Assembly: GCF_040412425.1 (NCBI RefSeq)
Contig: NC_089795.1
Span: 86,314,230-86,378,229 of the forward strand
Source of the DNA: Macrobrachium rosenbergii
Taxonomy: Eukaryota > Arthropoda > Malacostraca > Decapoda > Palaemonidae
DNA length: 64,000 nucleotides
Direction: 5' to 3'
The position numbers and the translations under genes were made by a program. Numbering within the stretch: the first letter of the stretch is position 1; the number at the start of each line of letters is the position of its first letter. The notes below the pieces were generated by a model. The model saw only the letters and a list, made by a program, of their open reading frames with translations, had not been told where the DNA came from and did no database searches. Shown one piece after another: positions 36,511 through 46,469 of the stretch.

Positions 36511-39500
36511 CAAGTAAGCATTCCTAACCTAAGTGTACGTGACCCTCTTCAAAGAAAGAACGGCCGACACTAGGCTAATTAATTCGAATACAATAAACCA
36601 AATAAAAGAAACACCTCTGTCCCACAATAGATGAGGACAAGTTAAGAGTAATTACGATACAGTGATAAACTGTCGGTCACGAGTGAGGCCTGCTATCCAG
36701 ACCGAAGCAAACAGTAGTTTTCACCCTCTGAAAAAAAAGGGCCCAGCACTGGGGCCGGTACTGGGACCAGCCACTCACGAGGATCTTTAAGAAAAAAAAA
36801 AAAAAAAAAAAACAAATTCACTTTATTCCACAGTGCCAATAATTTGCAGCACTCATCACTGGAATAGCTTACTTCTCTCTCTCTCTCTCTCTTTTTACCT
36901 TCCCTTTCTCTCTCATTCGATTGTTGCACTCTGCAGGGGTGTAGAGTGCCTTTCCTCCCATATAGCCTAGTTGGACTCCAGTAGAGGGTCCCTAGGAACA
37001 CATTGGCACCATAAGTGCCACCAAGCAAGAATCCAGAAAAATAAATAAAACAAAACCAAAAGGGAACACAGAAGAGAAAGTTCTTCTGGAACCTAACCTG
37101 CACCAGTGCCTAGGGATACTGAGTGCCACCAGTGTGACCTGTACACGGCACACCCAAACTACAGTGCCACCTTTTGAAAGGGTGCCACGTCATTGAAGAG
37201 ACACTTCCTCGCTGCCCAAGTACGCCCGTCGACCCGGTTAGACGCCCTTCCCCACCAGAACCATGGCAGCAGAGCATTATAAAACCTTCCTGGGGCTGGG
37301 GACGGCGGCAGGTCTCACCGGCTCGGAACTTACCACCTGGGTTAAGGAGCAAGTGGACGACTTGGCCAAGCGGGAGAAGGAAGAAAGACTCGAGCAGAGG
37401 AAGTATGAAGCCGAGCAGAAGGAAGTGTATGAAGCCGAGCAAAGGCAATATGAAGAGGAAAGAGAAGAAAGAAGGAGACAGCATGAGTTAGCCTGCAAGG
37501 AAACTGAGTTAGCCCTAAAGGAGAAGGAGCTCGAGCTTGAGAGAGCGAAAATGGAGAATGCCGAAGCTATGGCTAGCCATCAAGCCTCCAGTCCTACACC
37601 TGCTGCATCAAACGCTCCAATTTCGAGCATCAATTCCCTAGTCCCCAAGTGGACTGAGGACGAGCCAGAAGCATGGCTGGAGGAGATCGAGGCTCTTTTC
37701 GATAACTACAGCACCACGGAGACGGAGAGAGCCTTAATACTAGCCAAACATATGGAGGGAAAAGCCAAGGCAGCGCTTAGCTCACTGGAGAAGAGCCAGA
37801 GAGGCAACATGGCGGAAGTTCGTAGAGTCATTACAAAGGCCTACGAGATAACCCCAGAAAAATGGAGACAACGGTTCCGAGGTCTTGCCAAGGAAGTCGG
37901 CTGGTCTTGGACGGAATGGGCATGTCACAAAACCCAGTCCGATGCACGCTGGTTCGACTCCTTGGCCTGCACGACGTTTGAGGATCTCTTCAATCGGACC
38001 ATGCTAGAAGACCTTTTCCAATGTGTGCCAGGGCCCCTTGCAGTATATCTTAACGATAAACAGCCCTCCACACTTATGGAAGCTTGTCGCATGGCTGATT
38101 CGTGGGAAACCTTCAATCAGTCGCATAGCACCTCTCAGAAGCGAATCATCCCTCCGGCCTACCTCTCGAACTCCACTCGCCCGAAGAATGGACTGCCTAG
38201 CAAGACCCTGTGCAACTATTGCAAGAAGGGGGGCCACGCTGAAGCTGAGTGCCGATACAAACTCGGCACTAATAAGCAGCCTAACCCTACCAGCCAGAAC
38301 TCCGCTCCCGATTCATCCGCTCAGCCCTCTCCTCCAACAGTTACTGCAGGCCACCGAGCCCATCCAAAAGGCCCGTGCAGATCCTGTGGGGCTGCTAGCC
38401 ACTACAATGCTGGATCTCCGGCCTGTCCACATCATGTCCCCACCACCAAATTTGTCAACCTAATCAGCACTTCATTTTCTGCTGCTGGTCCGCACCGGAT
38501 CCTTTACCCCGAGAGACTGGAAACCCAGTTCATCTCGGTGGCCCCTCTTCAGAGCACTAGCCTGCCCAGTGACCCTTCCGGTCACAGTAGACACTGCGGC
38601 AGATATTAGCCTGATCACCAGGGCCCAAGTGCCAGCCGGTGCTGTGGTTGACGAAGAAACGCGGTGGGAAATGAAGTGGATAGAGGGCCACACCATCACC
38701 GTTCCTACTGTCCAACTCCAGGTTATGACACCTTGGGGCACGATACCCCACCGCCTTGGCGTGGTAGGTGGAATTCGGCCCGGAGTGGTCTTCTTGTTGG
38801 GTCGGGATCTTCTCTGCGAAGCCCGTCACCAACGCCACTCCGCAGCCACGTTACCTCCTCCACGGAGGCCCCAGTTAAAACTCCCAAAAATGACAAACCT
38901 CCACCTTCCGCCCACCAAAGTGGTCCGCGGAAGGGCACCACCTAACCTATTTCAGGCCTAGCCCTCTCCAATCGCGAAGGGCTGGCCCACCAAGAGGTCC
39001 TCCCCCTCCGCGAAGAGAGATTCAGGAGGAGCAGTACCGCTGCAGGACGTGCAAGCGGGCAGACCACTCCACAAATTGGGAGGGCTGCCCAAACAAGCAA
39101 CGCCCAGCGGACGCCCCCGAACAAAACTCACCGAGAGGCTACGATCTCCTGCTGGGGCAGGAATCTCTGCCGCAGCCAAACCCAAGTCGTCCGAGAGGTA
39201 TTGCACCTCCGGACCCCTTGTCAGGCATGCCTGACCTCAACTGCTGCCAGTGCCACTTGCGAGCACTGAGCAGTGCCAGACTCCGTCCGCCACGGACGTT
39301 GAGCTACCAATGGAAAAGGCCTCTATGCCGGGTCTAAATCATGAGGCGAATCCTCCTCCGGGAGATTTAGGGTTCCCCATGCAGTTGATCATCGCGACTG
39401 GAGAGCCTCCAGCACCCGAAACTTCTTCTTCACTTTGCAAATTTGATTCCAGGATGAACCCCTGGAGGATCGAAATGGTACCCCTCCCTTGGAAGACCAG

Positions 39501-42500
39501 GAACTGGCATCCTCGGACGCAGAAGTCGAGATCGCTCTCGCTCCGGTTGTCGCAGCAGCCGGAGTAGGGAGTCCTCCCGCAGCTTTTGCAGTTGCCCCTG
39601 ACTTCGCGCCCGCTAGCCCTTCTGGCCTGTCCCCGGAGTCGGTGCTCTCATCACCTGCTAGGCCAGCTACTGATAGGCCTTGGAGGAACCCGAAGAAGAA
39701 GAAGAAGGGGCAAAGAGAGCCCAGTAGTTGCCGAGCTATAAGCTCCTCCTGGGACTAGTGCCCTCTCGGCACAGTGCCCTAACATCTAAGAGTGATCCTG
39801 GCCCCTTGCCCAGAGAAGGTAGCCAGTGTGATCTCTTCCTTTTATTTGTACCTAGCCTAGGCCACCTTAAAGTACGGTACATCAATTTAGTAACCTTGTT
39901 CTTTCCACTTACCACCGAGCCGCAGTAATCATGTAAGTAGCATAACTAATTTCAGTAATCTTAACTATTGTGAAACGAGCCACGATGCTCGTGACACGCA
40001 TGGCCTAAGACCTCAGTGAGGCACCCATTTATCATATGAGGCAACCTCATGAATTAACTAGTAAATTTTAATTGTATTAAACATAAACCATGTTGTAATT
40101 TAGTTAGAATATTAACTCTTATGTTGGTGCTACGGTCGGGTTAGGATAGGTTAGGCTAGGGAATATCATAGAACGTACCACTAGGCTAGGTCTAAAACAC
40201 ATCATGATTGTAGGAGGTAGCCTATAATAACCGTGAGCACCTTCCAGTACTATTAGAATTAGGTAAAGTAGTGATTATAGCTCATATCCTATCTAGGGTT
40301 AGGTAGTTCTGTAGCTAGGTAGGCTAACCAGGACTAATCTGCTCAGGGGAAGGAGAGTAACCTACGAGAGGCGAACAGCTTGCTTAGTATAGACCTTCAC
40401 GCCCGAAAAGGGAGTGAAGGCCCTCTTAAGGGGGGGAGCTTTTATAAATATTACTGCTGTTCGCCCTCGATGTAGTTAGGTGTAGGAATATTAGGCCAAT
40501 TGACCTCGACAGAGAACATCTCTGCCCGCCGGTAGGGTAGGCAATTTAAAAATAACAATCACCGCCTTAGACAAATGGCGCCGCATAGGCTGGAAAGTTT
40601 GTAAACAAAATATGTTAGGGCATTAGGGACCTAAGCCTCAGAGAGGGTTTACGCTCAATGACCCCTAGTTATGGTGGCCCTAAGCTTTATTCTATGCATT
40701 CGACGATGCCTTTGTCAAGGTCGGATTGCCCGGGCGATATAAGCCCTCTGGAAGAACGAACGGCGAGGTCGGTCAGTCAGTGAGAGAGATCCCAGCGGTC
40801 ACGGAACCAGGGTGACGCTGCTGCGTGCGTGCCGAACGAACGATATTCTTTATTACTTTCTCTCCTACGTCTATCTTAATTAGTGAATTGGGAAGACTGC
40901 CAGAATACGACTCCTGAGGTTCCTCGTTTGCGCAGCGACTTCGGCGTTCACGGTAAGTCCGATTCTTGTTGAAGCTTAGTCGATTGACTAGTTCTTTTCT
41001 GTATTTCACATTTTTTCTTTTGTTTTCTTCCTTCAGCCACCACTTAGGGTATATGTGTTTACAAAGTCTAGATTAAGCCTAATTATTTTATTGTTAGCTT
41101 CAACCCCATTATTCCAGTAAAATACCTAGGATTTAGGGTAAGCAAAATCAGGTTAAATCTCGATGCTTTTGTATGCCTCGCGTCGAATGTTTGGGAGAAC
41201 CGTTGCGTTTAAAATCAAATTCATCTCAAATATTCTTTGTTAAGGTTAATAACCCTTAACTGGCGACCTTTGGCTAATTAACGTCTGTCTTTGAGGTTAA
41301 CTTTTTGGCTTCAAGTGACAGGTTACGTGTAATCTTGGTTTGCAGGGCCGTAAAAATTACGTAAATTGAATAATACATGATCAACCAAGACTCTCACACG
41401 TAACATATAACAATCGATGAACATGTTTAAAGTTCCACAAGTAGAGAAACAAAACAAAAAAAAAAAATATAAAAGCACAAGTGACCCATGAAGGCACAAA
41501 AATTAAGGAAAATAACTGACGAATGTCACATAAAATCCGGCTGAGACCTCAAGGTGATTATTTTTTCTTCCTTTAGTTGGAAAATATGTCGATTCGCGTG
41601 TTTGAAACTTGCATTGCCTAGTAGTTAGACTTATATATTGCTAAAGTTTCATATGCATACAATACGTTATCGCAGCTACTTTCTTTTATTACCCAGTGAA
41701 TGCAACTGAATTTGAAGCTATTATAGGTCTAAGCAGTGTTCAAGCAAAGCCAGATTTCATAGGGTGTTAACTTGGATTTTTCATTCGCTTTGACGAAAAT
41801 AACATATTTTTCAAAACAAATATATATCCTTTTGTTCTTTCTTCTCCGTCGTGAAATATTTCTTTAAGACATTGCAAAGGATATTTATAAGGCATATTTG
41901 AAGTTCTGAGATAATATCTAGTTTAGTTATTAGTGTATGTGCTAGTTTTTCTTATGTTCCTCTATATCAGCCTAGTAAACTGATATAAATATCATTATCA
42001 ATTTCATCACCATTTTTCTTATTGCAATTGCTGATGTGCCCCTCAACCTCCAGTGTGATTCTGGTCACTGAAACTATTATTTCCTACATAGGTCTACTTG
42101 GCCATTGAAGCATTAGCAGACGGAGGAGTACGGATGGGTCTGCCCAGACCCCTGTCTTTGAAATTAGCTGCGCAAACAGTCATGGTAAGTGAAAGTAAAA
42201 AGAACAAGTAGTTGTGGTATCAGAATGAAAGAGAAAGAGCGCTTAATTTTTTCTGGTAACGTCGTAGACAGTCAGCCTAGAGCCAGACTTAAGCCTACAC
42301 TGAATGACCGAACAGTCGTTGGAATGAAGGCGAGAATGACATGGATACCAGTGAAGGGCCAAGAATGAGGACACAAGAATGACGCAGGGCCTTTCTCGTT
42401 GCACTGTCCGATGGGAATGAGAACCCGAAGAATGAGTGAATGAGCAACGATACCGAGCATTCCTTCTGCTGGTTGGTCTACTGATAGTGACCTCCGAGAT

Positions 42501-42981
42501 ACATTATCTTCCTCACTTTCTGAGACACTACAATGCAATACGAATGTACAATGGTGGGAGAGTTATTTAGATAAGGAACAAATAACTTCGGGAGGCTATG
42601 CATTTCCCTCTTGACAACGTGATTTATATGCAAATAACTAGTCTACAGAGAAAGATGAGAAACATAGGATACTATTTCTGATACATCTTTAGGATGACGT
42701 AAAACTGAGGCTTACCTTTTGATAACAACTGATTTATACACATATTTCATTTAATTTTTTGTTCTGAAATTACCTGACATATTTGAATTAGGGACAGATA
42801 CACAGTCTTTAAATTTTGAGCATAGTTACATAATGGACCTGTGTAGAGTTGAAATAGTCTTGAATTCTAGAGAAAAAGGAGCTTTGTACTAAAAAACAAG
42901 TGAATTTATATGTGCGCTTGTGGTGAAAGTCTCCTATATGTTTGGTCTACACCATACACTTGGTTCTGTTATCTTTTTCTC

Positions 42982-43061
<80 letters not shown>

Positions 43062-43576
43062 GATATAAGAATGTCAACGTTCAGTGGTCTTAAACCTTGC
43101 AGTTCAGCGCCGAAACCGTCGACCAAGAATGATATTCTCAGAACGACAATCATGTCCGATTTGCCAATTAGAAAATCTTATCAGACAGGCTCAACTGAAG
43201 CAAGAAACATGTCTCCATGCACCAGAACGTCATTATATTCCTTTCTGCTTTATTAGCATATTCATGTCTTTACAGGGCGCAGCCAAGATGGTTCTGGAAA
43301 CTGGTAAACACCCGGGCCAGTTGAAGGACGAAGTGTGTTCGCCGGGAGGTGAGTCATTTAATCATCTCACAGAATCTATAGGTGGGATATCTTTTGAATT
43401 TATTTATCTCATTCGATCATCTGGCGTGACGGCAGTTATGGCCGCTGATGTCAATTAAATTTGGGAAAGGGTATTCATTAGTGAAGATAAGGGTCTAGCC
43501 TTTTATTTAATCTGCTGGCTGATAAGATTTTTCTCTGGGTTTCATTATCAGGGAGCCATTCGGCATAGAATAAAAG

Positions 43577-43642
<66 letters not shown>

Positions 43643-43771
43643 TTATCTTGGGCCGCACTGCAACATTTGTAATGAACTTATTTTTTGTTTTTAAAGCCAG
43701 GACATTTTGGTTTTGTTATCACTGAAGCGACTTGGTTTAGAAGATTGTGTAGGTAAACAAAAGCCTGTTTG

Positions 43772-43841
<70 letters not shown>

Positions 43842-44194
43842 GTTTCTCTTCGGTTACACTACAAACTTTGCTTTGTAATGAACTGTTATTTTTCGTTTTT
43901 AAAGCCAAAGATTTGGGTTTTATTATCACTTGAGCCACTAGGCATGGAAGATTATGTGGGTAAATAAAAGCCTCTCTGACGGCTCTCGGGCCATACTATA
44001 ACCCATTACCCTTTTATTGAACTGATGGGTTTTGTTTTTAAAGCCATGAACGTTACATCTCACGAAATTCTCGCACTCCAACAGGCTGTACCATCCAGGG
44101 CGTGGCTGCTCTTGAGAGAGGTGGACTGAGAGCTGCCTTCATCAGCGCAGTCCACGACGCTACGGTGAAGTCCATAGAAACTTCGGGAAAATGA
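32057..44194 (+). CDS. Delta-1-pyrroline-5-carboxylate reductase, one exon apparently lost
   Basis: Six exons are found: 32057-32132, 32988-33058, 33783-34090, 42092-42184, 43276-43348, 44085-44194. They encode the N-terminal Rossmann fold ([19 protein letters not shown]), [36 protein letters not shown], and the C-terminal dimer domain ([66 protein letters not shown]). The enzyme makes L-proline from P5C using NAD(P)H. The family's roughly 29 residues between these halves, ending in the substrate-binding TGLSGSGPAY-type motif, are absent. Exon 3 ends in phase 2 and the next found exon starts in phase 0, so direct joining shifts the frame and meets a stop within ten codons. A 7.15-kb retrotransposon fills the gap. 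Similarity looks closest to the PYCR3 type, but that is a weak call. Confidence 0.92.
32330..32774. repeat. P5CR intron 1 CT/GA microsatellites
   Basis: (CT)n at 32330-32358, (GA)n at 32591-32641 and (CT)n at 32741-32774. The GA tract and the last CT tract are complementary, 100 bp apart. Confidence 0.95.
32988..33058 (+). CDS. P5CR exon 2
   Basis: Acceptor TTTCATTGACAG, donor GCG|GTGAGG. It reads [18 protein letters not shown] and keeps phase with both neighbours. Confidence 0.95.
33783..34090 (+). CDS. P5CR exon 3: rest of Rossmann fold
   Basis: Acceptor TCACCTTCAG, donor CGCAG|GTGAGG. It is much more GC-rich than its surroundings. [12 protein letters not shown] and [17 protein letters not shown] are family signatures. 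It ends in phase 2 (AG). Confidence 0.97.
34246..34253 (+). pseudogene. Possible 8-bp stump of P5CR exon 4
   Basis: The acceptor TATTTACCCCACAG at 34232-34245 is followed by GAAACTCA and then at once by the 5' LTR. Joined to the AG left by exon 3, this would read Arg-Lys-Leu, fitting the start of the missing exon. The rest of that exon does not reappear after the 3' LTR. Confidence 0.4.
34254..35199 (+). repeat. 5' LTR
   Basis: It matches 40463-41405 except for scattered small differences, mostly 1-4 bp indels (CTCTCTCTGCCC against CTCTCTGCCC; GCGGTATAAG against GCGATATAAG). It holds a TATA-like GGTATAAG, an arthropod initiator-like TCAGT series (GGTCAGTCAGTGAG) about 30 bp downstream, and a splice donor CACG|GTAAGT. 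Confidence 0.95.
35200..37262 (+). other. Retrotransposon 5' leader
   Basis: A 2-kb untranslated leader beginning with the primer-binding-site-like TGGCGACC. It contains a (CT)n tract at 36477-36507 and a poly(A) tract near 36790-36811. No conserved ORF. Confidence 0.7.
37263..38609 (+). CDS. Retrotransposon Gag polyprotein
   Basis: A 448-residue ORF starting at ATG in ACCATGG context. Residues 30-105 are a strongly charged Glu/Arg/Lys helix, probably a coiled coil. Residues about 130-285 resemble the capsid/SCAN-like Gag core ([20 protein letters not shown] opens it). A CCHC zinc knuckle [14 protein letters not shown] is at 317-330. A second, atypical one starts at 372 (CRSCGAASH, last Cys further away). 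Gag would package element RNA into particles. The ORF ends just after the overlap with the protease frame. Confidence 0.9.
   Translation: MAAEHYKTFLGLGTAAGLTGSELTTWVKEQVDDLAKREKEERLEQRKYEAEQKEVYEAEQRQYEEEREERRRQHELACKETELALKEKELELERAKMENAEAMASHQASSPTPAASNAPISSINSLVPKWTEDEPEAWLEEIEALFDNYSTTETERALILAKHMEGKAKAALSSLEKSQRGNMAEVRRVITKAYEITPEKWRQRFRGLAKEVGWSWTEWACHKTQSDARWFDSLACTTFEDLFNRTMLEDLFQCVPGPLAVYLNDKQPSTLMEACRMADSWETFNQSHSTSQKRIIPPAYLSNSTRPKNGLPSKTLCNYCKKGGHAEAECRYKLGTNKQPNPTSQNSAPDSSAQPSPPTVTAGHRAHPKGPCRSCGAASHYNAGSPACPHHVPTTKFVNLISTSFSAAGPHRILYPERLETQFISVAPLQSTSLPSDPSGHSRHCGRY
38569..38961 (+). CDS. Retropepsin-like protease of the retrotransposon
   Basis: It overlaps the gag end by about 40 bases in the +1 frame. 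The active-site loop reads [11 protein letters not shown] (DTAA where most retropepsins have DTGA) and the second signature is FLLGRDLL (usual ILGRD). One monomer of about 100 residues is present and the enzyme would dimerise. Expression would need frameshifting, unless the shift is a mutation or assembly indel. The true start is probably by frameshift and not the internal ATG. Confidence 0.8.
   Translation: MTLPVTVDTAADISLITRAQVPAGAVVDEETRWEMKWIEGHTITVPTVQLQVMTPWGTIPHRLGVVGGIRPGVVFLLGRDLLCEARHQRHSAATLPPPRRPQLKLPKMTNLHLPPTKVVRGRAPPNLFQA
38962..39758 (+). pseudogene. Broken coding-like tail after the protease
   Basis: GC-rich sequence with open stretches in all three frames. In the third frame, from about 39035, it reads [18 protein letters not shown], a zinc-knuckle-like C-x2-C-x4-H-x6-C. 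Another stretch ends in a Lys run ([10 protein letters not shown]) near 39690. It may be a remnant of a second nucleic-acid-binding protein, broken by frameshifts. No polymerase motif such as Y/F-x-DD is present. Confidence 0.5.
39759..40458 (+). other. Retrotransposon 3' untranslated part and polypurine tract
   Basis: Noncoding, with GGGTTAGGATAGGTTAGGCTAGGG-like motifs near 40138. It ends in CTTAAGGGGGGGAGC (around 40423-40440), the likely polypurine tract. About 18 further bases separate it from the TGTTCG start of the 3' LTR, which is unusual. Confidence 0.6.
40459..41405 (+). repeat. 3' LTR
   Basis: The complete LTR, TGTTCG...CGTAACA, with short inverted ends TGTT/AACA. It is followed directly by non-coding AT-rich DNA (TATAACAATCGATG), not by the expected remainder of P5CR exon 4. 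Confidence 0.95.
41406..42091 (+). other. P5CR intron after the retrotransposon
   Basis: Noncoding. I looked for, and did not find, codons for the TGLSGSG motif here on either strand. Confidence 0.6.
42092..42184 (+). CDS. P5CR exon 5: [10 protein letters not shown] segment
   Basis: Acceptor TTCCTACATAG, donor ATG|GTAAGT. It has 31 codons in phase 0, with [18 protein letters not shown] and LAAQTVM of the dimerisation domain. Confidence 0.96.
42982..43058. repeat. (TTA)n microsatellite
   Basis: About 25 perfect ATT/TTA units in a P5CR intron. Confidence 0.98.
43276..43348 (+). CDS. P5CR exon 6
   Basis: Acceptor ATGTCTTTACAG, donor GGAG|GTGAGT. It reads [20 protein letters not shown], then the SPG of the P5CR signature SPGGTT. 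Confidence 0.96.
43560..43980. repeat. Duplicated ~200-bp unit with (CT)n tracts
   Basis: (CT)n at 43579-43639 and 43776-43839, each inside a repeated block: TTGTAATGAACTNATTTTT, TTTTAAAGCCANGACATTTG, GTTTTGTTATCACTGAAGC and TGTAGGTAAACAAAAGCC recur, and again in part to 44045. It is a local tandem duplication in the last P5CR intron. Confidence 0.8.
44085..44194 (+). CDS. P5CR last exon and stop
   Basis: Acceptor CACTCCAACAG. It completes Gly of SPGG, then [20 protein letters not shown], ending ETSGK and TGA. The last 15 bases belong to a 68-bp tandem repeat that continues into the 3' UTR. Confidence 0.96.
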
Positions 44195-44455
44195 TAGACC
44201 TATAGTGACCGAAGATAAGCTTTTGTGCAGGGAGATACGGACTTCAAACTTCGGGAAAATGATAGACCTATAGTGACTGAAGATAAGCTTTTGTGAAGGG
44301 AGATACGGACTTCAAACTTCGGGCAAATGATAGACCTATAGTGACCGAAGATAAGCTTTTGTAAAGGGAGATACGGACGTCAAACTTCTGGAAAATGATA
44401 GACCTATAGTGACTGAAGATAAGCTTTTGTGAAGGGAGATACGAAAAGGAATTAG
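44180..44455 (+). repeat. 68-bp tandem repeat containing the P5CR stop codon
   Basis: Four copies start at 44180, 44248, 44316 and 44384, each opening ACTTCGGGAAAATGATAGAC and holding GAAGATAAGCTTTTGTGAAG. The first copy carries the last codons and the stop of P5CR. A shorter relic continues to about 44640. Confidence 0.92.
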
Positions 44456-45153
44456 ATGATTCATAAGAAGAGAGAGGGAATAGGGAACTTGAAGGAATAT
44501 GATAAGAAAACAAGATGAATGAGGAAAATTGAAATGATAGACCTATAGTGACAGAATATCAGATATCCTTCGATAAGAATGTCAGATATTCGTTGTGAAG
44601 AGAAGAAGCTTTGATAAAGGGAACTGCGAAAAGGAATTGGAATTACCTTAGAGCAGAAAGGAAAAGGGAACTAAAGAGAACTAAAAACAGGATAAAGAGA
44701 AACATTACAAACTGGACGAAGCAAAACCCCGATAAAAGAAAAAAAAAAGAAGTGTAAATGCTCTCTTAACACTAGACTCATTTCGACATATTTATTATCT
44801 CGATCGCTTATCTAAATAGTGATAGCGTCAGTCCCAACTGAGATACGGTTCTAAGCTAAATGTAAGGTGGAAATTATATGATTTTTTTTCAGAGACCGTT
44901 ATTTTGTTGAATATACGTTGTTCTGTTTAGAGTAAAACTTGGCATTATGATTTAGTGTAATAAGTGTTTCGTGTTTTATGCGAGTATGAATTGATAATGG
45001 GATTTCTCCCTCATGTTTTCATCGAAGAAATATTTGTGTAAATGTTCTCTGTTTTCATTATATTGTAAATGAGTTACTAACGTTTCACACAAACATATAT
45101 ATACGTACATACCCACATACATATATATGTATATATGTGTGTTTATATATAAT

Positions 45154-45155
<2 letters not shown>

Positions 45156-45238
<83 letters not shown>

Positions 45239-45242
45239 TTAT

Positions 45243-45338
<96 letters not shown>
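45156..45338. repeat. (TA)n-(CA)n-(TA)n compound microsatellite
   Basis: TA tract 45156-45231, CA tract 45241-45270, TA tract 45270-45338. Confidence 0.98.
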
Positions 45339-45341
<3 letters not shown>

Positions 45342-45579
45342 ATATGATCCAGAAGTGGACATATTTTTATTAAATTTCTATTTCTGTTTTCGTATTGAAA
45401 TCTCTATATTTTATACTGCCTCAAATAAGTTTGATTGATGTTTTTGCCAGTGTAATAGATATATTATAATTATTATCATTGTTATTACTGCTATCATGGT
45501 TGTTCTTATTATAGTTATTATAAATAATAATAATAAAAATAACTGAATGGTTTTTTTTTCTCACGCAGATGTAAAAGGT

Positions 45580-45725
45580 TCCCGTGGTCCAGTGGTTATC
45601 GGACTTGCCCTGTTAACAAAGACTCAAGATGGGCAAAATTCTAGGGGGTGGGGGTGTGGGTGGGACTAAAGGGTTGTGGAAGGCGGGGCGTGTTTGGGGC
45701 TACGATTTAGGTTCGTTTCCGGATG
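45580..45725 (+). repeat. tRNA-derived SINE-like relic
   Basis: GTTCCCGTGGTCCAGTGGTTATCGG resembles a tRNA 5' half with an A box (TGGTCCAGTGG), then CCTGTTAACAAAG like an anticodon arm. A B-box-like GGTTCGTTTCC follows about 85 bp later, after a G-rich insertion. It cannot fold as an intact tRNA. I read it as a SINE head or interrupted pseudo-tRNA. Confidence 0.4.
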
Positions 45726-45911
45726 AATTTTTTTTTTGAGGGTGTGGGCCTAGCAGTCTCATCCTAAAATGACTTGATAAAAGCCAGAAGATTAAAACAT
45801 GTATATATATGTATATATAAATGTTTATATATATACTATAAGCCTGCAGAGGCCCAGGAAGACTTAACTTTAACTGAATATGTATTTATAATTTTTACAT
45901 TATATATTTAT

Positions 45912-46358
45912 ATTTATATATATATATATATATATATATGTAATATAAAACAAAAAATATAACCAAAATAATCACTTTAAATTTGATATATACTTCTATA
46001 AAGGAGAGTTGGCTCTAAAATCCTTTTACATACTGCCATAGACTATTCTATTCTCCAATATTTTGCACAAATCCTATTAACTTCCTTACAAGGGCGTGGC
46101 CATGCATAATTTTTTTGGGTGGGGGGTTGGAGCCCAAATAGACAGGACTTATGGGTAAAAATGGCGTTAAAACAACGGTTTGAATGAGAGGTCAATAAAC
46201 TTCAAAATATTATAAATGATACAGTGTAATGAAGTTTTTAATGCAGAATAAGAAGCAATAAACTACAAATATATTGAAATGGTACAATAAATGTAATTTC
46301 TGAATTTTCTGGCGGTGATTATCCCGTGTAATAACATTAAACATTATATATATATATA

Positions 46359-46411
<53 letters not shown>

Positions 46412-46413
46412 TA

Positions 46414-46460
<47 letters not shown>
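45912..46460. repeat. Several (TA)n tracts
   Basis: TA runs at 45912-45940, 46346-46405 and 46417-46460 in AT-rich DNA without a gene. Confidence 0.95.
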
Positions 46461-46462
<2 letters not shown>

Positions 46463-46469
46463 CAATATG

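Larger units (their letters stand above)
34254..41405 (+). mobile_element. LTR retrotransposon, gag-protease only (Ty3/gypsy-like)
   Basis: Two near-identical ~946-bp LTRs (34254-35199 and 40459-41405) flank 5.26 kb. The 3' LTR opens TGTTC and both end GTAACA. A primer-binding-site-like TTGGCGACCTTGCG follows the 5' LTR and a purine run (AAGGGGGGGAGC) precedes the 3' LTR. Inside are a gag ORF, a retropepsin in a shifted frame and a third-frame zinc-knuckle segment. I find no reverse transcriptase, RNase H or integrase. The first five LTR bases are absent or altered at the 5' end and no target-site duplication is visible. The element has the same orientation as P5CR. Confidence 0.93.

Noticed and set aside
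36693..37103. 136-codon minus-strand ORF in the retrotransposon leader
   Set aside because: Made of a GA tract and poly-Phe from poly(A). No domain.
45580..45650. Functional tRNA gene
   Set aside because: The T arm is displaced by an insertion and the acceptor stem does not pair.
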